Assembly (NCBI RefSeq): GCF_904063055.1
Contig: NZ_CAJFCN010000001.1
Span: 124,001-188,000 of the forward strand
DNA: 64,000 nt
Direction: 5' to 3'
From: Pseudomonas paracarnis
GTDB lineage: Bacteria > Pseudomonadota > Gammaproteobacteria > Pseudomonadales > Pseudomonadaceae
The notes below the pieces were generated by a model that saw only the letters and a program-made list of their open reading frames with translations, made no database searches and was not told the DNA's origin. Positions 12,482 to 21,595 of this stretch are shown one piece after another. How positions within the stretch are numbered: position 1 is the first letter of the stretch; every line of letters begins with the position of its first letter. The position numbers and the translations under genes were made by a program.

Positions 12482-13846
12482 TTAGATCGGCAGGGTGATA
12501 CCAAACGTATTGCCACCGCCTTCGCTGCGCACAAACACATCCCCGCCATGCATCAACGCAATCGCCTTGACGATCGCCAGCCCCAACCCGTGATTGGCCC
12601 CGCTGTTGCTGCGCGAGGCATCCACCCGATAGAAGCGTTCGAACAGGCGTGGCAAGTGTTCGCTGGCAATCGCGTCGCCGGGGTTGGTCACGCCGATTGC
12701 CACCTGCTTCTCCTGCACCTGGATATGCACGTCGATAATCTGTCCGGGTGCGGTGTGTTGCACGGCATTGCTCAGCAGGTTGATCAGCGCACGCCGCAGG
12801 TGGGCTTTTTCGATCTGCACCAGGGCATCGCCGTCCACGCGCACCTGAACCTGGGCGTCTTCGAGGATAAAATCCAGATAGTCGAGGGTGGTGGCCACTT
12901 CATCGGCCAGGGAGCATTCGATCAGCTTGGTGGCTTTGCTGCCCTGATCGGCGCTGGCAAGGAACAGCATGTCGTTGATGATCGAGCGCAGCCGTTCCAG
13001 CTCCTCCAGGTTCGATTGCAGCACCTCAAAATAGTGTTCGGCCGAACGCCCGCGTGTCAGCGCGACTTGGGTCTGGCCGATCAGGTTGGTGAGCGGAGAG
13101 CGCAGTTCATGGGCAACGTCGGCGTTGAACGATTCCAAGCGCGAATACGCCTGTTCAACCCGGTCGAGGGTGGCGTTGAATGAATTGACGAATTGGCTCA
13201 GCTCGGGCGGTAAGGGTGACAATTGCAGGCGCCCGGAGAGTTTCGGCGGCGCAAGCTTTTGCGCTTCATCCGAGAGTTTGCCCAAGGGCTTGAGGCCTAT
13301 ACGCGCGACCCAGAACCCCAGCAGTGCCGCCAGTATTACACCCACCAGCGCGAGGCTGATCAACGCCACCAGCAAGTGATGCTGGGTGGCGCGGAAGTTC
13401 TCCGTGTCGATGGCAATCATAAAGCGCAACGCCGGGCGCTGGTCCTTGGCTGCAAATTGGCTGACCAGCACCTTGAAGGGATAATCGTGACCCGGCAGGC
13501 GCAGGTCGCGCTTACCTGTGGCGCCTTCGGCAAAGGCGCGAATCTGCGCGTCCGGCTCACCGTATTCGTAGCTCGGGTCGCTGCTGACCACCCAGAAACG
13601 GATGCGCTTGTCTTCTTCCCCCAACAGCTTGAGCTTGGACCTGATCTTGGCCCAATGTTCCGGCGTGCCGAAGCGATTGATCGACGATTCCAGCACGCTG
13701 TAGCGCGCATCCAACTCGGCACCTGGCAACAGCCCCAGGCCACGGTCGACCTGCTGGTACAGCGCGCCGCCGATCAACAGAAAGATCAGCAACGCCACCA
13801 GGGTGAACATGCCACTCAGGCGCAGGGCGATGGAATTAGCGACCAC
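12482..13846 (-). CDS. Two-component sensor histidine kinase, heavy-metal-type (CopS/IrlS-like)
   Basis: This is an inner-membrane sensor kinase paired with the response regulator upstream. From the GTG at 13846 it has 454 residues: membrane helix 1 (about 10-30), a periplasmic sensor of about 130 residues, helix 2 (about 165-187), a HAMP domain, a dimerisation domain with phospho-acceptor His near residue 246 in DVAHELRSPLTN, and a HATPase domain (NLLSNAVQHT, HGLGLAIVKAI). The start overlaps the end of the regulator gene by 11 bases. The open frame extends to 14011, but those codons lie within the regulator gene. The ligand is not evident. The operon suggests it controls the RND pump. Confidence 0.9.
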   Translation of the reverse strand: MVANSIALRLSGMFTLVALLIFLLIGGALYQQVDRGLGLLPGAELDARYSVLESSINRFGTPEHWAKIRSKLKLLGEEDKRIRFWVVSSDPSYEYGEPDAQIRAFAEGATGKRDLRLPGHDYPFKVLVSQFAAKDQRPALRFMIAIDTENFRATQHHLLVALISLALVGVILAALLGFWVARIGLKPLGKLSDEAQKLAPPKLSGRLQLSPLPPELSQFVNSFNATLDRVEQAYSRLESFNADVAHELRSPLTNLIGQTQVALTRGRSAEHYFEVLQSNLEELERLRSIINDMLFLASADQGSKATKLIECSLADEVATTLDYLDFILEDAQVQVRVDGDALVQIEKAHLRRALINLLSNAVQHTAPGQIIDVHIQVQEKQVAIGVTNPGDAIASEHLPRLFERFYRVDASRSNSGANHGLGLAIVKAIALMHGGDVFVRSEGGGNTFGITLPI

Positions 13847-14528
13847 TGTGGTTTTCCTGCATGCGGTTTTCCAGCACATAGCCCATGCCACGAATGGTGT
13901 GCAGCAGCTTGTGTTCGAACGGCCCGTCGAGCTTGGCGCGCAGACGCTTGATCGCCACTTCCACCACGTTGGCATCGCTGTCGAAATTGATGTCCCAGAC
14001 CATCTCGGCAATCGCGGTCTTGGACAGGATCTCGCCCTGGCGTCGCGCCAATACGCTGAGCAGCGAGAACTCCTTGGCGGTCAGGTCCAGGCGTACACCG
14101 TTGCGGCTGGCCTTGCGGCTGATCAGGTCGATCCACAGGTCGGCAACGGTGACCTGCACCGGTTCATGGCCGCCGCTGCGGCGGGTCAGGGCTTGCAGGC
14201 GGGCCACCAGTTCCAGGAACGAAAACGGCTTGCCCAGGTAATCGTCGGCGCCTTCGCGCAGGCCGCGGATGCGGTCTTCAACGCGCTCGCGAGCGGTGAG
14301 CATGATCACCGGCGTCTGCTTGCGGGCGCGTAAGGCGCGCAGTACACCGAAGCCATCCAGCCCGGGCAGCATCACGTCGAGCACGATCACTGCGTAATCG
14401 TTTTCCAGCGCCAGGTGCAGGCCCTCGATGCCTTCACGGGCGACATCGACGGTGTAGCCTTGCTCGGTCAGGCCGCGGTGCAGGTAGTCCGCGGTTTTTT
14501 CTTCATCTTCAATAATCAGGACGCGCAT
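13836..14528 (-). CDS. OmpR-family response regulator, heavy-metal type (CopR/IrlR-like)
   Basis: This is a DNA-binding regulator of 230 residues: a receiver domain with acidic pocket E7/D8, phospho-acceptor D51 (VIVLDVMLPGLDG) and the conserved Lys in YLGKPFSF, followed by a winged-helix output domain (TAKEFSLLSVLARRQGEILS). It follows the RND permease stop by 7 bases and overlaps the sensor kinase gene. It probably autoregulates this efflux operon, by analogy with other RND-linked two-component systems. Confidence 0.93.
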   Translation of the reverse strand: MRVLIIEDEEKTADYLHRGLTEQGYTVDVAREGIEGLHLALENDYAVIVLDVMLPGLDGFGVLRALRARKQTPVIMLTARERVEDRIRGLREGADDYLGKPFSFLELVARLQALTRRSGGHEPVQVTVADLWIDLISRKASRNGVRLDLTAKEFSLLSVLARRQGEILSKTAIAEMVWDINFDSDANVVEVAIKRLRAKLDGPFEHKLLHTIRGMGYVLENRMQENHSGR

Positions 14529-14535
14529 GACCGCC

Positions 14536-17500
14536 TCAGTGTGTGGTCGCCAGCGTCAGCGCTGGTTTGGGCCTGTGGAAAAAACGTTCAAGGTACAAGT
14601 ATATGACCGGCGTGGTGAACAGCGTCAGCGCCTGGCTCACCAACAAGCCACCGACCACCGCGATGCCCAGCGGCTGGCGCAGTTCCGCCCCAGGGCCTGC
14701 GCCGAGCATCAACGGCACGGCGCCGAGCAACGCGGCAAGGGTGGTCATCATGATCGGCCGGAACCGCGTGACGCAGGCTTCATAAATCGCATCTTCGGGT
14801 GGCAGCCCGCGTACCCGCTGCGCCTCCAGGGCGAAGTCGATCATCAAGATACCGTTTTTCTTCACGATGCCGATCAGCAGCACCAGGCCGATCAAGGCCA
14901 TGATCGAAAAGTCCTGGCCCAGCAGCCACAGCATGACCAGCGCACCGAGGCCCGCCGAGGGCAGGGTGGAAATGATCGTCAGCGGGTGCACAAAACTCTC
15001 GTACAGCACACCCAGAATAATGTAGACCGCCACCAGCGCCGCGAGGATCAGCCAGGGTTGGCTGGCCAGCGAGCTCTGGAACGCCTGGGCCGCACCCTGG
15101 AAGTTGCCGATGATTGTGCTCGGCATCCCGATTTCGTTTTTGGCCTGGTCGAGCATGATCACTGCATCGCCCAGGGCTACGCCGGGCGCCAGGTTGAACG
15201 ACAGGTTGGCAGCAGGGAACATGCCGTCATGGCTGATGGACAACGGCCCGACCGTGGGCGGGTCGACTTTGGCCAAGGCCGACAACGGCACCATCTCGTT
15301 GGTCAATGGCGAGCGCAGGTAAAAGTAGTCGAGGCTTTCGGCCTTGCCGCGCTGTTGGCTGTCCAGTTCAAGTATCACTTGGTACTGGTTGATCTCGGTC
15401 TGGAACTCGTTGATCTGGCGCTGGCCGAAGGCGTCGTACAACGCCTGGTCGACATCGGTGGCGGTCAGCCCGAAACGTGAGGCGGCCTGGCGGTCGATGC
15501 TGATATGGGTGATGCTGCCGCCCAGTTGCAGGTCGTTGGACAGGTCGCGAAACGCCGGGTTGGCGCGCAGTTTTTCGGTGAGACGCTGGGTCCAGGTGTT
15601 CAGCGTCGGGCCGTCGTTGCTCTTGAGCACGTATTGGTACTGGGCGCGGCTGGGGCCGGAGCTCAAGTTGATGTCCTGGCCGGCGCGCAGGTACAGCACG
15701 ATGCCAGGCACCTTCGCCAGTTGTGGGCGGATGCGGTCGATGAACTGGCTGGCGGACACATCGCGCTCACTGCGGTCTTTCAAGGCGATCCAGAAGCGGC
15801 CGTTGGCGATGGTCTGGTTGCTGCCGGTAACGCCCACCGAATGGGAAAACGCCTGCACCGCCGGGTCGGCCTTGACGATCTCGGCCAGAGCCTTGTGCTT
15901 GCCGACCATGTCCTTGTACGACACGTCGGCCGCCGCTTCGCTGGTGCCGAGCACGAAACCGGTGTCCTGCACCGGGAAGAAACCCTTGGGAATAAACACA
16001 TAACCGACCACAGCCAGGGCCAGGGTCACCCCGAAGATCGCTGCCATGCTGCGTTGATGCGCCAGCGCCCGGCGCAGATTGCGCGCGTAGCCGGCCAGCA
16101 GGCGTTCGCTGAAGGTGGGTTTGGCGTGGGCAGGATGGCTCGGTGCGCGCATGAACAAGGCGGCCAGGGTCGGGGCCAGGGTCAGCGAAACCACCACCGA
16201 AATCAGGATGGTCGCGGTGGCCGTCAGCGCAAACTCCTTGAACAACCGCCCGACCACGCCGCCCATGAACAGCAGCGGAATAAACGCCGCCACCAGCGAG
16301 AAGCTGATGGACACTACGGTAAAGCCAATTTCGCCGGAGCCCTTGATCGCCGCTTCACGTTTGCCCAGGCCAGCCTCCAGGTGCCGATGGATGTTCTCCA
16401 CCACCACAATCGCATCGTCCACCACAAACCCCACGGCGATCACGATGGCCACCAGGGTCAGGTTGTTCAGGCTGAACCCCATCACATACATCAGGGCGAA
16501 ACTGGCTACCAGCGACACACCCAATACCGCAGACACAATCAGCGTCGCCGACAGTTGACGCAGGAACAATGCCATCACCGCCACCACCAGCAGGATGGCG
16601 ATCAGCAGGGTCATTTCCACTTCATGCAGTGAGGCGCGGATAGTCTTGGTGCGATCGGTCAACACGCTGACCTGCACCGAGGCTGGCAACATGCCTTGCA
16701 GGCGCGGCAACTCGGCCTGGATGCGGTCGACGGTGTCGACGATGTTGGCGCCAGGCTGGCGTGAAATCACCAGGTTCACCCCTGGCGTATCGCCGGACCA
16801 GGCTTGCACGTAGGCGTTTTCCGAACCATTGATGACCTTGGCGATATCGCGCAGTTGAACCGGCGCACCGTTCTTGTAGGAAACGATCAGTTGGCCGTAT
16901 TCCTCCGGGTGAAACAGCTGGTCGTTGGTCGACAGGGTGGACACGCTGTTTTCGCCATAGATCGCGCCCTTGGCCAGGTTCAGGCTCGACTGCTGGATGG
17001 CCAGGCGTATGTCGGCGAGCGTCAGGCCGATGGCCGCGAGCTTGTCGGGCGACGCCTGCACGCGGATCGCCGGGCGTTGCTGGCCGGTGATGTTGATCTG
17101 GCCGACGCCGTCGATCTGGCTGATCTGGCGCGCCAGCAGGGTTTCCACGTAGTCGCTCAGCTCGGTGCTGGGCATGCTGCTGGAACTGACACTGAGGATC
17201 AACACCGGGCTGTCCGCCGGGTTGACCTTCCTCCAGGTGGGCAAGCTCGGCATGTCGCTGGGCAACTTGCCGGACGCGGTGTTGATCGCGGCCTGGACTT
17301 CCTGGGCGGCGGTGTCGATGCTTTTTTCCAGGGTGAACTGCAGGGTCAAGAGGCTGGAGCCCAAGGCGCTGCTGGAGGTCATCTGGGTCATGCCGGGGAT
17401 GGCACTGAACTGCACCTCAAGAGGCGTGGCCACCGATGAGGCCATGGTGTCCGGGCTGGCGCCGGGCAGTTGCGCGGTGACCTGGATGGTCGGAAATTCC

Positions 17501-17631
17501 GCTTCCGGCAGTGGCGCGACGGCCAGGTTCGGGAAGGCAATAATCCCCAGCAACACCAGGGCGAAGGTCAGCAACAGGGTGGCGACCGGATGGTCAACGC
17601 ACCAGGCCGAGGGCGACCGGCTTGCACTCAT
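14536..17631 (-). CDS. RND efflux pump inner-membrane permease (MdtC/MuxC-like, HAE1 family)
   Basis: This 1031-residue proton-driven RND transporter is full length. The sequence shows a first membrane helix near residue 15, a periplasmic porter domain, a bundle of helices containing GFVVDDAIVVVENIHRH (about 398-414), in which the paired Asp residues are the expected proton relay, a second porter domain, and a final helix bundle including IGIVKKNGILMIDFA. The hydrophobic-amphiphilic export (drug) subfamily fits better than metal exporters. The start overlaps the MFP stop by four bases. No second RND subunit is present, unlike MdtBC and MuxBC. The substrate is unknown. Confidence 0.92.
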   Translation of the reverse strand: MSASRSPSAWCVDHPVATLLLTFALVLLGIIAFPNLAVAPLPEAEFPTIQVTAQLPGASPDTMASSVATPLEVQFSAIPGMTQMTSSSALGSSLLTLQFTLEKSIDTAAQEVQAAINTASGKLPSDMPSLPTWRKVNPADSPVLILSVSSSSMPSTELSDYVETLLARQISQIDGVGQINITGQQRPAIRVQASPDKLAAIGLTLADIRLAIQQSSLNLAKGAIYGENSVSTLSTNDQLFHPEEYGQLIVSYKNGAPVQLRDIAKVINGSENAYVQAWSGDTPGVNLVISRQPGANIVDTVDRIQAELPRLQGMLPASVQVSVLTDRTKTIRASLHEVEMTLLIAILLVVAVMALFLRQLSATLIVSAVLGVSLVASFALMYVMGFSLNNLTLVAIVIAVGFVVDDAIVVVENIHRHLEAGLGKREAAIKGSGEIGFTVVSISFSLVAAFIPLLFMGGVVGRLFKEFALTATATILISVVVSLTLAPTLAALFMRAPSHPAHAKPTFSERLLAGYARNLRRALAHQRSMAAIFGVTLALAVVGYVFIPKGFFPVQDTGFVLGTSEAAADVSYKDMVGKHKALAEIVKADPAVQAFSHSVGVTGSNQTIANGRFWIALKDRSERDVSASQFIDRIRPQLAKVPGIVLYLRAGQDINLSSGPSRAQYQYVLKSNDGPTLNTWTQRLTEKLRANPAFRDLSNDLQLGGSITHISIDRQAASRFGLTATDVDQALYDAFGQRQINEFQTEINQYQVILELDSQQRGKAESLDYFYLRSPLTNEMVPLSALAKVDPPTVGPLSISHDGMFPAANLSFNLAPGVALGDAVIMLDQAKNEIGMPSTIIGNFQGAAQAFQSSLASQPWLILAALVAVYIILGVLYESFVHPLTIISTLPSAGLGALVMLWLLGQDFSIMALIGLVLLIGIVKKNGILMIDFALEAQRVRGLPPEDAIYEACVTRFRPIMMTTLAALLGAVPLMLGAGPGAELRQPLGIAVVGGLLVSQALTLFTTPVIYLYLERFFHRPKPALTLATTH

Positions 17632-18794
17632 GGTTGCACCTGGGCGTTGGCGGTGTGGATCGCTTGCGGCGGCTCCTTGAGCACCTCCACCTGCGCACCG
17701 GCCTTGAGCCGCGATTGCCCATCGCTGACCAGCACATCGCCGGCCTGCACGCCTTTGATGATATTGATGTCGCTGTTCTGGTAGGCGACTTGCACCGGCA
17801 CCACCTCGACTTTGTCAGCGCTTACGCGGTACACGAAATGTGAGTCCAGCCCGCGCTGCACCACGGTCGGCGGTACCACCAGGGCGTTCTTGTCGAGGGC
17901 CGTCTGGACCTTGATGGTCACCAGTTGCCCCGGCCATAGCTTATGCGCCGGGTTGCTGAACTCGGCCTTGGCCCGCAGGGTGCCGGTGGTGGAACTGATC
18001 TGGTTGTCGATCAGGCTCAGGTGGCCTTCGCCGAGCAGGTCGCCGGTCTGGTTGTCGGTGTCGGCGCCCAGGTAGGCGTCGACGGTGGCCCGGGTGGGGG
18101 CGGCAATCAGGCCCTGCAAGGTCGGCAGCATCTGTTGTGGCAGGGAGAACTCAACGGCAATCGGGTCGAGCTGCGTGACGGTAAACAGCCCCTGGGTGTC
18201 GCTCATGCGCAGGAAGTTGCCTTCGTCCACGTTACGGATGCCCACGCGGCCGCTGACCGGGGAGCGAATCTGGGTATAGGAAAGTTGTACCTGAGCTGCA
18301 TCAATGGCCGCTTGATTACCTTGCGCAGTGGCCTTGAGCTGGTTGACCAGCGCCTGTTGCTGGTCATAGGTCTGTTTGGACACGCCGTCGTCGATGCTCA
18401 GCGCTTTGTAGCGCTTGAGATTGACCAACGCCACTTGCAACTGCGCCTGGCTTTCGCCCAATTGCGCCCTGGCCTGGTCGAGGCTGGCGCGGATCGAACG
18501 GTCATCGATGGTCGCCAGCAAGTCGCCGGCCTTCACCGATTGGCCCTCCTTGACCAGCAACCGGGTGAGGATGCCGTCGATCTGCGGGCGAATCACCACA
18601 CTGTGCAACGACAGCACTGAGCCGATGCCGCTGATGAACCTGGGAACGTCCTGTTGCGCGACGCTCACCACCCGTACCGGGATCGCTGTGGGCGCAGCCA
18701 GCCGGGGCTTGGCAGGCCGTGTTACGGCCCAGGCGGCCACCGCTAGTATCAAGAGGACGCCCACCATCAGGGCCGTGTTTCGTTTTATCTGCAT
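17628..18794 (-). CDS. RND efflux periplasmic adaptor (membrane-fusion protein, MdtA-like)
   Basis: This is a periplasmic adaptor linking the RND permease to an outer-membrane channel. It has 388 residues from the ATG at 18794: a signal anchor (NTALMVGVLLILAVAAWAV), a biotinyl-lipoyl half-motif (VKEGQSVKAGDLLATID), an alpha-hairpin coiled coil rich in Gln and Ala (about 110-170), the second lipoyl half (RSPVSGRVGIRNVDEGNFL) and a beta-barrel domain. A GTG at 18818 in frame would add 8 residues. Neither start has a strong ribosome-binding site, so the start is uncertain. It is the first gene of the efflux/two-component operon. Confidence 0.9.
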   Translation of the reverse strand: MQIKRNTALMVGVLLILAVAAWAVTRPAKPRLAAPTAIPVRVVSVAQQDVPRFISGIGSVLSLHSVVIRPQIDGILTRLLVKEGQSVKAGDLLATIDDRSIRASLDQARAQLGESQAQLQVALVNLKRYKALSIDDGVSKQTYDQQQALVNQLKATAQGNQAAIDAAQVQLSYTQIRSPVSGRVGIRNVDEGNFLRMSDTQGLFTVTQLDPIAVEFSLPQQMLPTLQGLIAAPTRATVDAYLGADTDNQTGDLLGEGHLSLIDNQISSTTGTLRAKAEFSNPAHKLWPGQLVTIKVQTALDKNALVVPPTVVQRGLDSHFVYRVSADKVEVVPVQVAYQNSDINIIKGVQAGDVLVSDGQSRLKAGAQVEVLKEPPQAIHTANAQVQP

Positions 18795-19007
18795 GGGAGG
18801 CGCCGGACGCAGTTGCACGCTTTAAGCCGCAAGCTGCCAGTTGAAGGTTGGGTAGCTGCTTTATAGCCCGGTAATACGGTCAGCACGGTGACGCGAAACT
18901 GACAGCCGCGACAGCTAGCGCGTTTTACTTGTGGCTTGAAGCTTACCGCTTGCCGCTTTGCCCCCGTATACTCGCGCTTTTACACCTATAGCTGCGCCGG
19001 AGCCCCT

Positions 19008-19241
19008 ATGACTTCCCCAACCCAACCCCCTGTCGACGCGGCTGACCTCGTCGATTCGGCCACCGCCGACGGCGTTGAAAAAACCGAGATCCCGGCGTTT
19101 AAGTTCCCCTTCAAACCGGGCGAGCTGGCTGGCGCCAAGAATGCCAGCCAGCCCTGGTACAAAGGCGGCGCCAAGAACGGCCATACCAAGACGCCGGGCA
19201 TGGCGCCTCCGGGCACTCGCCGGTCCATGGGTAAACGCTGA
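19008..19241 (+). CDS. Small conserved hypothetical protein (77 aa)
   Basis: This short acidic-to-basic protein of 77 residues has no membrane segment or signal peptide. The N-terminal third is acidic (DAADLVDSATADGVEKTE). The middle is FKFPFKPGELAGAKNASQPW. The C-terminal part is Gly/Lys/Pro-rich, ends RRSMGKR and may contact nucleic acid. The ATG at 19008 is preceded by CCGGAG. An upstream in-frame start at 18936 lies in sequence that looks non-coding. I do not recognise a function. The GC-rich codon pattern and clean start suggest a real gene. Confidence 0.65.
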   Translation: MTSPTQPPVDAADLVDSATADGVEKTEIPAFKFPFKPGELAGAKNASQPWYKGGAKNGHTKTPGMAPPGTRRSMGKR

Positions 19242-19403
19242 GATTAAAACCGTAGGTGCGTTATAGGCTGTTACCTACATTGCCCGTAGAAATTTCTGCT
19301 TGTAGGTCCGCGACCGATTCTTGAAAGCTTGCACAGCGTTTGCTTCGTCCCGATGACGCTCATCGGGGCGTGGTGAGTCAGCTTTCCGGAAAAGGACATT
19401 CCC

Positions 19404-20186
19404 GTGGCCCTGATACACCTCTGTGCGGTGCTCGTCCTCTTGCTCTCGTCGACTGCGGTTGCCGTCGACGTGCAACCGCGGCGTGAAATCCGTTTCGCCG
19501 TTGCCGCGCATTTCCCGCCTTTTCAAAGCCGCAATTCCCAAGGGCAATTGGTGGGGCTGAATATCGAACTGGGCAATGCCCTCTGCGAGCAGCTCAACGT
19601 GCGCTGTACCTGGGTTGACCAGGTCGTGATGGAAAACTTCCCGGCCCTTGAAGCCAGGCAGTTCGACGCGATCATGGGCATGGCGCCCACCTGCCGTCGG
19701 CGCAAACGGGTGAGTTTCACCGATGACCTCTACCCGATCACCACGCGGCTGGTGGCGCGTAAAACCTCAGGCCTGCGCCCTGATCGGCGCTTGCTCAAGG
19801 GCAAGCGGGTCGGGGTATTGGTGCGCAGTAATCGTGAAGCCTACGCCCTGTCGCAGTGGGCGCCGGCGGGAGTGATCATCAGGAGTTTCTGGCTGAACGA
19901 CCAACTGGTGCAGAGCCTGGTTTCGGGCGATATCGATGCGACCCTGCAAGGCGTCGTGGAGATCCGTGAAGCCCTGCTCGACACGGCCGATGGCCTGGAC
20001 TTCGACTTCATGGGCCCGCCTGTGTCGTCTGGCCTGCTGGGTAATAGCGTGGCGATCGCGGTGCGAAAAACCGATACCGCGTTGCGTAATGAGCTTAATC
20101 ATGCGCTTGAGCAACTGATGCAGAATGGCGAATACCAACGCATCCTCCAGCCCTATCGCCTCGGTGTATTGCCCGCCCGTCCATGA
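19404..20186 (+). CDS. Periplasmic solute-binding protein, family 3 (amino-acid type)
   Basis: This 260-residue protein has a signal peptide (about residues 1-21, ending VAVDV) and an SBP family 3 fold: EIRFAVAAHFPPFQSRN, then GLNIELGNALCEQL, and FDAIMGMAPTCRRRKRVSFTDDLYP. These proteins bind amino acids or similar small ligands in the periplasm for ABC importers, and some act as sensor modules. The GTG start at 19404 follows GGAAAAGGA. No permease or ATPase gene is adjacent, so it may partner with a transporter elsewhere or have another role. The ligand is unknown. Confidence 0.85.
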   Translation: MALIHLCAVLVLLLSSTAVAVDVQPRREIRFAVAAHFPPFQSRNSQGQLVGLNIELGNALCEQLNVRCTWVDQVVMENFPALEARQFDAIMGMAPTCRRRKRVSFTDDLYPITTRLVARKTSGLRPDRRLLKGKRVGVLVRSNREAYALSQWAPAGVIIRSFWLNDQLVQSLVSGDIDATLQGVVEIREALLDTADGLDFDFMGPPVSSGLLGNSVAIAVRKTDTALRNELNHALEQLMQNGEYQRILQPYRLGVLPARP

Positions 20187-20257
20187 GCGCTAATGGGTGT
20201 GCAGCTTTGCACCCGAAGTTGAGTTAGATACCCATACCGTCATGAGGCCGCAGCGGC

Positions 20258-21001
20258 TTAAGCCGCCCTCAACGAGATAAACGCATAATTGGCTGGCACC
20301 TCAGTGGCAATTTGCGCTCCGGCATCCAGCACCTGTTCGGCGACGTCCATCCCGGACACATGAAACACCCATTCATTGGTCACCGCCGGCTGTTCAACCG
20401 CCTGTTCAATGGCCTGGGCAAACGCCTGCATATCCGGCAAGTACGCGGTAAACCCGTCGCCCTTGAGCGCGGTCGTGCGGATGCCGAGCAACGCGCACAC
20501 CGCTTCTTTGGTCTGCACGTCATCACGGTCGGCCTGGCGTGAGCGGCGAATCAGTTCGGCCAGTTGTGCGTCCATCAACTCGCCACCGACGATCAGCGCG
20601 GGGCCTTGCTCCCAGGATTCGGGCGGGCAGTCCTTGGCGCTCGGGTTCAGCGGGATATGCGGGTTGATCTCCATCGGGTAGATGCGGCACACCAGCGGGC
20701 GCCGTTCGTAGATGCGGCAGCGGTTGTCTTCGTCAAGATTCCGGCAGCGTCCGGCGTTGTAGGCGGCAAAGGTAATTGCCACAAACGCCTCGGTATTGCC
20801 GCTGGGCACGACCACTGAGCGGCGCTCGGCGTGTTCCCGTTGTTGCAGGGGCAGGCCCAGGCCATTGCCGAGAAAGCCCTCGACCAGAACGATGACGTTG
20901 CCGCCGTCCGCCGCCCAGCTGCGGGCTTCTTCGAGGGTCAGGGGCACGTGATGGTCGCTGCAGCATTTACCGCAACCGACGCAGGAAAAGTGTGTGTTCA
21001 T
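20258..21001 (-). CDS. YkgJ-type cysteine-cluster protein
   Basis: This 247-residue soluble protein has an N-terminal cysteine cluster, CVGCGKCC (about residues 6-13), and further cysteines in NAGRCRNLDEDNRCRIYERRP and PLVCRIYP, the pattern of the YkgJ/UPF0153 zinc- or iron-cluster family. The C-terminal third is unrelated to that core and may be lineage-specific. The ATG at 21001 is chosen because it begins just before the conserved cysteines. A frame extending to 21022 adds seven residues with no support. The biochemical role of the family is unknown. Confidence 0.8.
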   Translation of the reverse strand: MNTHFSCVGCGKCCSDHHVPLTLEEARSWAADGGNVIVLVEGFLGNGLGLPLQQREHAERRSVVVPSGNTEAFVAITFAAYNAGRCRNLDEDNRCRIYERRPLVCRIYPMEINPHIPLNPSAKDCPPESWEQGPALIVGGELMDAQLAELIRRSRQADRDDVQTKEAVCALLGIRTTALKGDGFTAYLPDMQAFAQAIEQAVEQPAVTNEWVFHVSGMDVAEQVLDAGAQIATEVPANYAFISLRAA

Positions 21002-21109
21002 GGCGGATCTGTCACCAGGCAAGGTCAGAGGGCACGCTTGAGGGGTGACGGGTTTTTACCTTTATCTACCGCTCAGGGGCTCTGGAAGCAAGTTATGCGC
21101 CAGTGAGGA

Positions 21110-21592
21110 TCAGCCCTTGGATACGACGTCGCGCAGCACAAACCGCATGCCCGCACTTTCGTACAGTTGCCGGGCGCGCAGGTTGCTCTCCAGCACCTTG
21201 AGGTCGACATAGGGTTCGCTGCGCTGCTTGAACACCTGGAAGCTGTGCAGCAGCAAGGCGCGGCCCAGCCCTTGGCCTTGGGCACAGGGGTGTACGGCCA
21301 GGTTCTTGATAAAGGCGCTGGTCCAGCATTGTGCCACTGCGAGAATACCGTCGCGGTTACTCGCCACCAGACACAGCGTCGGGTCGTAGTCGGCATCGGT
21401 GACGAACTGCTGGCGCCACTCCTCCAGGTGGCCGACACGGCCGCCGCCCTGGTCCTGGGTCATGCGCAGCACGGCATGGATCGCCGGAGCTAGCTCATCG
21501 CGATAATGATCCAGCCGGGTATTCGCTGGCCACTGCGGGGCGGGCAGGCTGCCGGTGAGGTCGCGACGCAGCAACTGGTAATACTCGGCCAA
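21110..21592 (-). CDS. GNAT-family N-acetyltransferase
   Basis: This is a single-domain acetyl-CoA-dependent acetyltransferase of 160 residues. The acetyl-CoA-binding motif A is visible as [21 protein letters not shown] (Q/RxxGxG/A), followed by motif B containing LKVLESNLRARQLYESAGM. The TTG start at 21592 lies three bases after the stop of the CheV-type gene, with AAGGGG about 10 bases upstream, so translation is probably coupled. The substrate is not evident. Confidence 0.85.
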   Translation of the reverse strand: MAEYYQLLRRDLTGSLPAPQWPANTRLDHYRDELAPAIHAVLRMTQDQGGGRVGHLEEWRQQFVTDADYDPTLCLVASNRDGILAVAQCWTSAFIKNLAVHPCAQGQGLGRALLLHSFQVFKQRSEPYVDLKVLESNLRARQLYESAGMRFVLRDVVSKG

Positions 21593-21595
21593 GGC

